Positions 10,102-26,645 of a stretch of 64,000 nucleotides of DNA are shown here, one piece after another (within the stretch, counting starts at the first letter, position 1; each line of letters opens with the position of its first letter). This stretch comes from Blepharisma japonicum (Eukaryota; Ciliophora; Heterotrichea; Heterotrichida; Blepharismidae). The notes under the pieces were generated by a model that saw only the letters and a program-made list of their open reading frames with translations, was not told where the DNA came from and did not search any database. Made by a program: the position numbers and the translations under genes. Location: the NCBI GenBank assembly GCA_949751835.1, contig CATKHK010000088.1:1-64000 (forward strand), written 5' to 3'.

Positions 10102-12477
10102 ATGGAGCTTACGCAATGTTTCGAGCAAGGATGCAAGCGTGAGGTTATGTATGCATGCCCATGCAATTCTCCTAAAATTTTATCCTGTGAAAAGCATTTT
10201 GGAAAGCATTTGGCCCAGCCTGATAAGGCTCATGCCATTGAGAGAATTTTTATAGAACCATGCAAAGGGACAAAAGAAGCGATTCTTGGATTTTTTACAA
10301 AAGAGCAGTCAAAAAATAACAGGCTGAAGGAAAAGATACTAGAATCCTTTAGTCAACGCTTGATTGAATCAGAGAGCGACATTGAAGGACTTTTAAAAGA
10401 TTTGGATTCAAATTCAGCTGAGCTAAGAAATTATATTACAAAGATTTCTCAAATTCAAAAATTATCAAAAACAGAGCAGGATCCTATTATAGGGTTACTG
10501 AGTTTACATCCTGATGAAGCTATTGAGAAATTAAAAAAAATTATCCCATCTAATCAAGAATTGTACAGCAGTGCAAGAATATTTTGTGGGCTCAACGAAA
10601 AAGTCGAAAAAATGATTGGGCATTTTATCGAAGACAAATTTGAAACTTATTTAAATGCAAGACTCTTTATTATAGAAAATACTCTTAAAGAGTACAATAA
10701 GTCTACCAATTCAAGCAATAAAAAATTTGAAGCTTTAGATAAAAGAGTTTTTAGCATAAAAAATACTCTTGAAGAGTATAATAAATCTTCCAATTCAAGC
10801 AATGAAAAATTTGAAGGTCTAAGTAAAAGATTTTCTAACATAGAAAATATCCTTGAAGAGTACAATAAAGCTACAAATTTAAGCAATAAGAAATTTGAAG
10901 TTTTAAGTAAAAGTTTTTTTAGCATAGAAAATACTCTTGAACGGCACAATAAAGCTATCTATTCAAATAATGATGAGTATAAAAAAATTATTGAATCAAT
11001 GGGTAATGAATTAGCAAACATCAAAGATACTATTTCTAATCTAATAAATGAGAATAAAAAAGGCCGCAAAAATCTCGAAAACTTAAAAGAAGAAATAAAC
11101 TCAAAAATGGAAAATGAGATGGATCAAATTAATTCTCAAATAATCAATCTAAATCAAGATCTCAAAAAAATCAATAAGTTTATAAATCCTGGAAATCAAG
11201 AATTAAATTATTCAGAAACTGACAAAGGAGAAGCAAGCCAGTCAGAAGACCAAAATTATCCAGGCAGTAATACTCCAATAAAACATATTGCTATGGAATG
11301 GGTTGACAAGATGGCATGTAATAGCGAATCAAGAGGAGCTATTTTGGAAATCGGAAAGGATCCTAGGCTCTATGATAAACTTTTTGAAAAGTCTCTACAA
11401 GACCCAAACACAAGTCTCTTTTTTAGAGTTTGCAAATCTGAGATCATAAAATTGTGTAAAGTACAAGTCGATAAGTCTATTTTTACCCAAAAGGTAATTG
11501 AGCATTTTCTTGATAGAGAGATTTATAACCCAGACTATGAAAAAATTGTAACCCTTTGCAATTCAGGCCAAAATGAAAAAGCTTTGGATTTGTGCAATGA
11601 AGGCATTAAAATGAATCCAAAAGACGGAATTTTTCACTCGTCAAAGGTATCTTTATTAGCCACACTAGGTAGAAATGAAGAGGCTTTTGATGCTTATAAG
11701 GAAGCCATAAAGATCAATACGCGTCCAATTAATTTATATATTTGGAGAGGCCAAGTGCTTGATCTAATGGGAAGGAAAGTTGAGGCTTTAGCAGTACTGA
11801 GCGAAGGCATTTTTTATTGGCCTAATAAAGCGGGTCTCTTAATTCTAAAGGGAAAAATTCTGTATGGTCTAAATGAAATAGAAGAATCTATCAAATATTT
11901 TATTCTTGCTTTTAAACTTGATGCAACACTTTCAGCTATAGATTTCAAAAAAACTTTTCCTGACGCAAATAAAATATTTGTTGAACAATTTCCAGGATTT
12001 TCTATTAAAAAAGGGCTAAAATGCGATATTTGCAACTTAATATTTACTGACAATGATACTCAATATTTGTGTTTATATTGCGATCCAGCTCATTATCACT
12101 GTGAGAAATGCGAAAAAATTATTAAAGATAATGTAGCAGGCTCTGCTAAATTTGTCCATCCACATTCTACTTTTGTGATTCATTCAAAAACAAGACAATT
12201 AAATAAGCTTAAGTTTGGGGCTTCTACTCATAAAAATATAGAGTTTCAATCTGACCAAGAGAATAAAAAGCATGCTTGCTTCTGCGATAACTCTGATTCT
12301 GGGTATTGCGATGGGGAAGTCGAAGGAAATCGCTACAAATGCTCTCATTGCATAGATTTCGATTTATGTGAGGGATGTCAAAATAAATTCCTTGAGGGTG
12401 AAATGAAGACTGAGGACTGTTTAAAAAATTCAGGTCATAAGATTTGGCATGTCATGATTAAAATGAAGATTCCTTAA
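10102..12477 (+). CDS. Chimeric B-box/coiled-coil protein fused to the TPR/ZZ-ZZ module
   Basis: 791 residues in one frame. The N-terminus is not ubiquitin-like: residues 1-50 hold a B-box-like Cys/His cluster (CFEQGC, YACPC, SCEKHFGKH, KAHAIERI) followed by about 300 residues of coiled coil. Within it, four units of 28 residues (84 bp) repeat, with starts at 10672, 10756, 10840 and 10924. From about 11191 (NQELNYSETDKGEASQ) on, the sequence matches the linker, TPR and ZZ-ZZ parts of the neighbours almost residue for residue, ending in KIWHVMIKMKIP. So the promoter and N-terminal half of a B-box/coiled-coil gene have been joined to the C-terminal module. A TRIM-like scaffold is a plausible reading, but no RING finger is present. 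The B-box-like start resembles in type the kelch protein at 44516. Confidence 0.9.
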   Translation: MELTQCFEQGCKREVMYACPCNSPKILSCEKHFGKHLAQPDKAHAIERIFIEPCKGTKEAILGFFTKEQSKNNRLKEKILESFSQRLIESESDIEGLLKDLDSNSAELRNYITKISQIQKLSKTEQDPIIGLLSLHPDEAIEKLKKIIPSNQELYSSARIFCGLNEKVEKMIGHFIEDKFETYLNARLFIIENTLKEYNKSTNSSNKKFEALDKRVFSIKNTLEEYNKSSNSSNEKFEGLSKRFSNIENILEEYNKATNLSNKKFEVLSKSFFSIENTLERHNKAIYSNNDEYKKIIESMGNELANIKDTISNLINENKKGRKNLENLKEEINSKMENEMDQINSQIINLNQDLKKINKFINPGNQELNYSETDKGEASQSEDQNYPGSNTPIKHIAMEWVDKMACNSESRGAILEIGKDPRLYDKLFEKSLQDPNTSLFFRVCKSEIIKLCKVQVDKSIFTQKVIEHFLDREIYNPDYEKIVTLCNSGQNEKALDLCNEGIKMNPKDGIFHSSKVSLLATLGRNEEAFDAYKEAIKINTRPINLYIWRGQVLDLMGRKVEALAVLSEGIFYWPNKAGLLILKGKILYGLNEIEESIKYFILAFKLDATLSAIDFKKTFPDANKIFVEQFPGFSIKKGLKCDICNLIFTDNDTQYLCLYCDPAHYHCEKCEKIIKDNVAGSAKFVHPHSTFVIHSKTRQLNKLKFGASTHKNIEFQSDQENKKHACFCDNSDSGYCDGEVEGNRYKCSHCIDFDLCEGCQNKFLEGEMKTEDCLKNSGHKIWHVMIKMKIP
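10672..11007 (+). repeat. 84-bp coding tandem repeat (about four units)
   Basis: Units begin at 10672, 10756, 10840 and 10924, each encoding a variant of IENTLEEYNKSTNSSNKKFE plus a short hydrophobic/basic end. Period 28 residues is four heptads, so the repeat extends a coiled coil. Unit four is the most diverged. Confidence 0.85.
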
Positions 12478-12890
12478 GATTAAAATAAATTCTTACATAT
12501 GTATATATTTTTTAAAGTGATGATTAATAGATTTATTGTGAATAAAGAGGTTGTAGAATCAAGGCTTCATGGTATAGAATTTCATTCCACTCGAGTGCAC
12601 TATATATCCTACCTTTAATAAATGAAATATATTGACTTATATATGTTCTGGCTGAGCAGATGAATATAATATCAATAATATTATCTGCATTTCTCCATTT
12701 TTGAGCATTATTGATTAACCTTCAATAAAATTTTTGAAAGTGTCTCTTAAATTAAGTATTTAAATTATATTTATTTAGCATTTATCAAGAATTAGCTTTA
12801 TAAAATGCGATTAAACATCTTATATCTATTTAGTCTTAATTAATTCATGATATGTCACATATATATAATTATTAATTTAATAATCTAATA
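12478..12890. other. Spacer with conserved 3' and 5' flanks of the ZZ family
   Basis: 12480-12605 matches the 3' flanks after 5021 and 9922; 12780-12890 matches the 5' flanks before 1953 and 8174 (TTTATAAAATGCGATTAAACATC, TATATCTATTTAGTC, CAATCTAATA-like block before the ATG). No gene in between. Confidence 0.6.
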
Positions 12891-14500
12891 ATGAGAGTAT
12901 ATCCAACCTTTTCCATTAATATAAGCGAAAATTCCAATATTAATGAATTAAAACAATCTATTTTTGAAACTTTTAAAAATTTTGACATAATATTTCAAGG
13001 AAAGAAAATTAGGCCAGAACAAGAATTCAACAAAATAAATCTATCAAAAGATTCCAAAATATTCTTAATGCTCAGCAAATTTAAAACAAACAAAGCCAAT
13101 TCTAGCATTTTTACTCCAAAAGAAAGTGAAAAATTTATTGATCGGACCCAAAAAACAGATTCTACATATCCAGCTAACTTTAAGAAAATCTCAAAGGGCA
13201 AAAATAAACCTAAAGACATAGAAAAATCTGCTATTTTAAAAAAAAAGGTAAGCAAGAATGAGAAAAGATAGTTGGTCAACTAAAAAAGAACCCCTCTCCA
13301 GACTCAACTTCAAAAGCAAGAACTAAGAACAATCAAGAATTACATCATGCAGAAATTGACAAAGAAGAAGCAAGCAAATCAGAAGACTCAACTTTCCCAG
13401 GCAATAATCTTATAATTAAACAAATTGCTTTGAAATGGGTTAGAAAGATGTCAAGCAACAGAGAATGGAGAGAAAATTTTGTGCAAATTGGAAAAGATCC
13501 TAGCTTCTATGATAAACTTTTTGAAAAAGCTCTACAAGATCCAAACGGGAAGCTCTATTTTACAGCTTGCAAATCTGAGATCATAAAATTGTGCCAAGAA
13601 TGATTCAATAATTCTATTTTAATCAAGAAGCTGAGGAATTTGAGCAGGTTCCTGATAGAAAGACTGATGATCTAAACTTTGAAAAAATTATAACCCTTTC
13701 TGCATGCGAGGCAAATTTATAAAATGCAATAGAAAACCTAAAAGCTGGAAACATCACATCATATATTGAATTCCTAGAAGAGCAAAATAAAATTCATCAT
13801 GAGGCATGTGAGGACATAAAGAAGTGGAAGAAAATGAATCGCATCGAGAAGAGGATGCTCTCTCAGAAGATGACGACTTGAAATTCAGGAGAGAAATTAA
13901 AGCTTTGGATTTGTGTAATAAATGCATTAAAATGAATCCAAAAGACGGAAATTATCATTCATTAAAGGTATCTTTTCTAATCGCATTAGATAGAAATGAA
14001 GAGGCTTTTGATGCTTATAACGAAGCCATAAAGATCAATACAGGTCCAATAAAGTTACATTCTTGAAGAAGCCAAGCGCTTTATCTTATGAGGAAAAAAG
14101 TTGAGGCTTTAGCAGAGGTGAGTGAAGGTATTATTCATTTGCCTAATGAAGTTAAGCTCCTTGCCATGAAGGGAAAAATTCTATATGATCTAAATGAAAT
14201 AGAAGAATCTATCAAATATTTTATTCTTGATTTTAAACTTGATGTTAATGTTTAATTTTTAATTTCAAAAAAAACTTTTCCTGACTCAAATAAAATATTT
14301 TGGGTATAATTAAATATAAAGTTTAGGATAATTTTGTGTGTTTATTGCGCTATCTGCATCAATGGAAATTTCTAAAAGTTAGGTGACCTAAAATGCAATT
14401 ATTTCTATTCATTCAAAGGATGTATAAGTAGCACATGAAGCTAGATGAGCTTCTACGACCGAGGCACTAAAACGTCTACAAAGAACTAAACAATTTTATA
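12891..14500 (+). pseudogene. Decayed Ubl/TPR/ZZ family copy with a foreign insert
   Basis: Starts with a well-kept ubiquitin-like domain (MRVYPTFSINISENSNINEL) and linker, then stops at TAG 13269-13271 after a one-base frame change. The family sequence goes on in another frame (GQLKKNPSPDSTSKA, EEASKSEDSTFPGN, LKWVRKMSSNREW), shifts again near 13617, and is interrupted by about 160 bp (13725-13885) that no paralog here has. TPR-like sequence resumes (KALDLCNKCIKMNPKDG, EAFDAYNEAIKINT, a TGA-Trp at 14064) and ends at TAA about 14254. Only traces of the first zinc finger are seen to about 14500. Clearly non-functional as a full-length protein; a short Ubl-linker peptide of 126 residues could still be made. 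Confidence 0.8.
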
Positions 14501-15544
14501 TTGCTTTCAGTTTACAATGATTACAAAATCCAACTGATTTTGTCAGGAGGATGGCATGCTTAAGACTTTTATAAATGAGTTTAATGTGAAAGAAGAGCAT
14601 GAACTTGACGATTATTAATGCAATTTCAGTTCTTATTGAGCTAAGACGGCTCTCAGCAAGCATACGCTTTCGCTAAAGCATTTCAGTTTAATACTTCTAG
14701 TTTAATAATTAATTAGATCTGTTTTATAAAGATGATATATTTATTTTCCTTAATTAGATTTACATTCTACTGATCTAAGAGCTGATTCAGTTCAGGTTTC
14801 AAGGTCATATTTTTACATAATTATGAGACAGGTTTTAAGAATCGAGTATCTAAGCATGAGACTAGAATGTGTGATACTAGAATGCGCTTTAAGTTTCACT
14901 TTTTTCTCAATCTATTCCAAGTGCTAAAGAATTTTCCAAATCAATTCAAGCAATTTAATCTCAGCATAAGCCTATAAACTGCCAGTTTTATATGATTAAA
15001 TAATAAAGAATAAGCAAGATAAATTAAAGCCGTTCGATGGATCAGTATTTGATGAGCAACTTAATTTAATTTTTATAGATTGATTTGATTATCCATATAT
15101 TTAATTATAAGAAATGTGGAAGAATATGACTTTTTAACTTGAAAATTATAAATGATAAAGCGAGAAGTAGTAGAGAATAATACTTTCTTTGAGATAAAAT
15201 TATTGGAAGAAGATCTTAAAAGGGAAAGCATAACCAAACATGACTTAAAATTTTGAAGATTTACAAAAATGTTATTGGTATTTGAGCGAGCATCTGAAAT
15301 AAAACGCTTTAATAATAATTAATCATTAATCATAATATTTTTAATTATTGACTCATTTTTAATTTTATCCTTAAACTATGTATTGCTAAAATAAATACTT
15401 TAATGATAATTTATTGCTAAAATAATAATGAGTAGTTTTTTGAAGTAAATCAAAAAATATGCTATATTATTTTTCTAATTTATTAATTTTTATTTATTCT
15501 CTTTCAAAAATTCATAAATTTAATTAAGATCCCCCTATAATAAA
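14500..15544. other. Relic-rich gap at the end of the ZZ array
   Basis: Over 1 kb without a supported gene. One short frame, 15152-15322 (+), reads 56 codons from ATG with one TGA-Trp and a coding-like Glu/Lys composition (MIKREVVENNTFFEIKLLEE...), but has no recognisable family and may be a gene fragment. From 15300 to 15540 the DNA is very AT-rich and is probably the upstream region of the next gene. Confidence 0.5.
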
Positions 15545-16087
15545 ATGACAGAAGAATTCCAAGCACCTGAAACTCAAAATAACGACCCTCAATCTGGAGA
15601 ATACGAAGACTCAGCGCCACAGCCAGAAGTTCTTGACCCTTACCACTCTGAAAACCAACCTATTGACGTTTCCTACAAAGACATAAGTCTCCGCTTGCAC
15701 ACCAAAGAAGACTATTACCAATTTTTCAATCACATAAACCAAAGGCTTCTCCCCGAAATTAACAATGTCAACCAAGACTATTTACGTCAGCTTTTTACCG
15801 GAGAAAAACGAGCCTTAAGACTCCTCGATGCCAAAGACTACTATTTTCCCAAAACCTTTTACAAGCAGGACCCTCTATCCCCTCCAAGTCTCTATAAAAT
15901 GTGCATCGCCAGTGAAGCAATTTCTGTATTTTTACCCAACCAATGCAAAGATGTGAATTTTATGATAAAACTTCTAGCAACCCTTGATTATGATAAAGTC
16001 CGAGAAATTGATTTAAGTATCCAAAGGTTTTTACTATCAAATAAAGCTACAGCTGGTGAGCTGAAATATTTGAACATTAATAACTAA
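15545..16087 (+). CDS. Conserved-looking hypothetical protein, 180 residues
   Basis: ATG at 15545 to TAA at 16085-16087, 180 residues. The first 45 residues are acidic and Pro/Gln-rich and probably disordered; the rest is mixed helical (DISLRLHTKEDYYQFFNHINQRLL, SLYKMCIASEAISVFLPNQCKD). Codon use is richer in C than the ZZ array and looks like an expressed single-copy gene. I do not recognise the family. It is not the first exon of the next gene: the next frame has its own ATG at 16197 directly after an in-frame TAA, and no 15-nt GT-AG segment joins the two. Confidence 0.75.
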   Translation: MTEEFQAPETQNNDPQSGEYEDSAPQPEVLDPYHSENQPIDVSYKDISLRLHTKEDYYQFFNHINQRLLPEINNVNQDYLRQLFTGEKRALRLLDAKDYYFPKTFYKQDPLSPPSLYKMCIASEAISVFLPNQCKDVNFMIKLLATLDYDKVREIDLSIQRFLLSNKATAGELKYLNINN

Positions 16088-16196
16088 AAATTTTGTTGAA
16101 AAAATGGAAAATTTAAATCAAAATATAATGAGTTTTCCTTAACTTTTGTTTCTATAGCATTGATATTATAGGAAGTTTGCAGTTTGTATTTAATAA

Positions 16197-23840
<7,644 letters not shown>

Positions 23841-24391
23841 AATAATAAAAAATATTGCTAGTGGATTTAGAAAAATAAAAATATGATATACAATAATACA
23901 TACTATCATAACCGATATATGATAATCCTACATCAACGAGAAAGGAGATAATCAGAAACTTCTGAACCTCATGAATGCTTAACTGAAAAATCTCAAAAAG
24001 TGTTCTCATATAATTATAGCCAATTTTTTATTGTTTATATTATACATATATAACATTCAATTCTAGGCCCAATTTTTCTGCCTTTTTTATATTGATTATT
24101 AGGAAAACCTATTTGTGTAAACTTAGGTTTTGGTATCTCGAAATATTATATTTCTGACTAAACTCTCAAAAAAAATCCCAAACAAAGCTCGCAATACAAG
24201 CATTAAAATTCACTATAATGAAATTACAACAGAACGAAAAAATAAAACCAATAGAAATAATGGGGATCATTACAGATTCTGCCTTTGTAGCCAAAGCTAT
24301 CGCTATTTTCCAGCAGTCTGCTAGCTATGCTTCATCTATATATAAAAAATCACTCATTCCTATACTTAATCTTATTAAAATCCAAGAGAAC
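23841..24391. other. Gap between convergent genes
   Basis: About 550 nt between the stops of the BEACH gene and PSMA4. AT-rich to 24200. A plus-strand frame 24218-24445 (75 codons, overlapping the PSMA4 3' end by 54 nt) has some coding-like codon use but no family or domain; I leave it as unproven. Confidence 0.5.
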
Positions 24392-25138
24392 TTAGCTTAC
24401 GATCTTAAACTCCGTCAATATTTCTTGCACTTCTTCATCTCTTAGCGTCTTATAAACCACTTTTCCATTTTGCCTTGTCAAAACAATGATTTCTAGCTTA
24501 TCTGGTGTTGGCGATGTAGTGTCCATTGACTTTGTAATCACTTTGGCTACCAATCCAAGAGACTGCCTCAAGGTGAAATTTTCTTCGTAATCTTGCTTTA
24601 AAATCCCTGACGCTGACTGATTATTTGCCCCAATCGCAATGGCTTTCCACCCTAAATAGTTTCCACTAGGATCAGAACAATATAATTGGAAACCATAAAT
24701 AGGATCCCAGCCTGCGTATAAGAAAGAGACCCCAAATGGTCTGAGCCCACCGTGTTGGGTGTAGCCTTGTTTTGAGTTACAAAGCTGCCTGACGAGCTGC
24801 TCTACAGGCATAAGCTCATGATAAGTATATTGATATTGTTGACTGATGATCCTAGCGTGATTTATGAGGATGTTGGCGTCTGCTGTAAGCCCTGCGGCTG
24901 CACATACGACGTGCTCGTCAATTTGGTACATTTTTTCGCTATGTTTGGACCTTTCTAAAAGCTTGGAGGTCTGTTTTCGTTCTGCGCCGATGACAATACC
25001 TTCAGAACAGAGAACGCCAACTGTAGATCCTGCGTTGTTGATTGCTTCCATTGCGTATTCAACTTGCATGAGTCGGCCTTCAGGGGTGAAGGTGGTCGTT
25101 TTAGAGTCATATCGCCTGGACTATGTAATTCTTACCAT
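24392..25138 (-). CDS. PSMA4: 20S proteasome alpha subunit, PSMA4 type
   Basis: Structural subunit of the outer ring of the 20S core. Coding parts are 25138-25136 (the ATG alone), a 15-nt intron at 25135-25121, and 25120-24392; 243 residues. The N-terminus then reads MSRRYDSKTTTFTPEGRLMQVEYAMEAI, the alpha-subunit signature; without splicing it would be lost. GGLRPFGVSFLYAGWD, YGFQLYCSDPSGNYLGWKA and ANNQSASGILKQDYEE match the PSMA4 (alpha 3 in the systematic nomenclature) pattern over others. Length is normal for the family (about 250). As with other alpha subunits there is no catalytic N-terminal Thr. The start lies only 42 nt from the stop of the upstream gene on the same strand, so its promoter must be very short or lie inside that gene. 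Confidence 0.95.
25121..25135 (-). other. 15-nt intron directly after the PSMA4 start codon
   Basis: Minus strand GTAAGAATTACATAG. It follows the ATG immediately, so coding exon 1 is three bases. Removing it restores SRRYDSKTTTFTPEGRL in frame. Confidence 0.92.
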
Positions 25139-25180
25139 TTCTAATAAATATTTAGAGTCAGGTTAGGTTTAATTAAATTA

Positions 25181-26509
25181 TTATAATTCTGGAGTTTTTG
25201 TGTGTCTTCGTTCACTAGCTGCTGTATCAGGCTTCACTCGTAAAAACGAATATCGGGGCGTTGAAGAAGTTGTTGGCCTCTTCTGAGGCGATATTTGTCG
25301 AACCACATAGCTTCGATCCAATATGCTCGCCTCCGTCATTGCCTCAGCCTTTATTACCAATTTCGTTTTTTTTTCCTGTCTTGGTGTTTTTGGAGAATTT
25401 TTCCTTACTAAAGACTTTTGAGTCTCTGACAAAGGACTGGAATTCTGTACCTCATCAATATAATCTTTAAGCTTTTCATGATATTGCATTCTTAGCCTCG
25501 GACTTTGTAGCACAATTTTAGCGTTTTTTAACTCTCCTTTTAGGACTTCTACATGGTCTTTAAATCTCTCTAATAAAATATCTCTTAGCTCGATTTCTTT
25601 TTTACTTTCAAATCTAATATTTTCAAGCCTGTTTCTAGGTTACTCTTTATTTTTTGTTTTAATATACTCTTGATATTCTAAGGTTTTGGCATCTAATTGT
25701 GTTTTTAGGTCGTTTACTTCTGATTCATAGACTCTTATTAGTTCTCTCTTTTCTTGTTCTAGCTTTTTTACTCTTTCATTAGCTTTTGAAGAATCTTCTT
25801 GGTACATTTCACAGACTTTTTTCAATGATTTTATCTGCAGCTTCAAGCTTTGAACTTCTGCAAGCAGATTTTTGTCTTTTGGCTCAATTATTTCAAGTTC
25901 TTTTTCTTCTGAATTTTCCGATTCATGCGAGAATTTTTCAGTTTTCCCTAATTTTATCCTCTGTTCAGTCAATTGTAAATAAGTATCAGTAAGCATATCA
26001 GCCAAATAGGTGATAGTATAATCTCTTTTGGAAATTATGCCTTTAATTTCATACGCCTCATTTCTCAAGCTTGTGATTGTTTTGATATATTCCAACTTTT
26101 GTTGAGCTATCGAGTTTTCTAAAACCTTCGTAAAAGACTTCCGAAAAAGCCTAGAAGTGTTCGCTATTTCTTCCTCTTTTGCAAGGCGGATATTGTCTAT
26201 TATTGTTTGCTGTTTCGCTTTGTGTCATGATAGTAAGTCATTAGGAGAGTTTGGCATGATAAAAATTGTGTCTTTCTCTTCTTCTAATTCTTCGTCTGTT
26301 ATGTCCTCAGAGGAGTCTGAGTTGCGTCTAGAGGTTACTTTACTCATAGCATAAGAAGTAGATAATTTTAATTCAGGAAGCTCGAAATTTGCAAATTCTG
26401 GATCAATATTAGGGGTTCTATTTACCTGAATTAGAGGAGTTGCTGATCTTTGTGTAGGAGGGTTTTCGTGGTCAATTGGAAGAGTTCGGCTGCGATTTAG
26501 TGGAAACAT
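25181..26509 (-). CDS. Coiled-coil protein, unknown
   Basis: ATG at 26509, TAA at 25181, one 15-nt intron (25643-25629) and a TGA-Trp at 26227-26225: 437 residues. Residues 1-100 are Pro/Ser/Thr-rich with an acidic stretch (SSEDITDEELEEEKD). About 110-330 is a long amphipathic coiled coil (KNLLAEVQSLKLQIKSLKKV, NERVKKLEQEKRELIRVYES). The C-terminal 100 residues are basic and Ser/Pro-rich. No catalytic motif. The composition suits a cytoskeletal or basal-body scaffold, but that is inference. Same strand as PSMA4, with 42 nt between this stop and the PSMA4 ATG. Confidence 0.85.
25629..25643 (-). other. 15-nt intron in the coiled-coil gene
   Basis: Minus strand GTAACCTAGAAACAG, carrying an in-frame TAA. 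Removal joins KNKE to LENIRFESKKEIELRD with the frame and the heptad pattern kept. Confidence 0.85.
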
Positions 26510-26645
26510 TTTGAATTTATTCTTTCGAGGCTATTTCTATTTAAAAATATTTTCTCTTATTTTATCAAAAACTCTATAATTAATTTTCGAATTAATATTT
26601 TGAGAGAAAAACATTTCCCAACTCCGGTATTATTAGATATCAATA

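Noticed and set aside
10647-10949. 100-codon minus-strand frame across the 84-bp repeats
   Set aside because: It is the reverse of the coiled-coil repeat and lacks its own signals; the plus-strand gene explains it.
13221-13244. GTAAGCAAGAATGAG as a sixth 15-nt intron, with A at position 10
   Set aside because: It aligns with coding sequence in all paralogs, and removing it still leaves the TAG stop. It lies in a decayed copy, so the match is chance.
15152-15322. Short plus-strand frame of 56 codons as a real gene
   Set aside because: It reads well with one TGA-Trp but has no family, lies in a relic-rich gap and has no conserved flanks; reported only as a possible fragment.
24218-24445. 75-codon plus-strand frame overlapping the PSMA4 3' end
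   Set aside because: No domain or family; part of it is the complement of PSMA4. Kept only as a remark in the gap entry.
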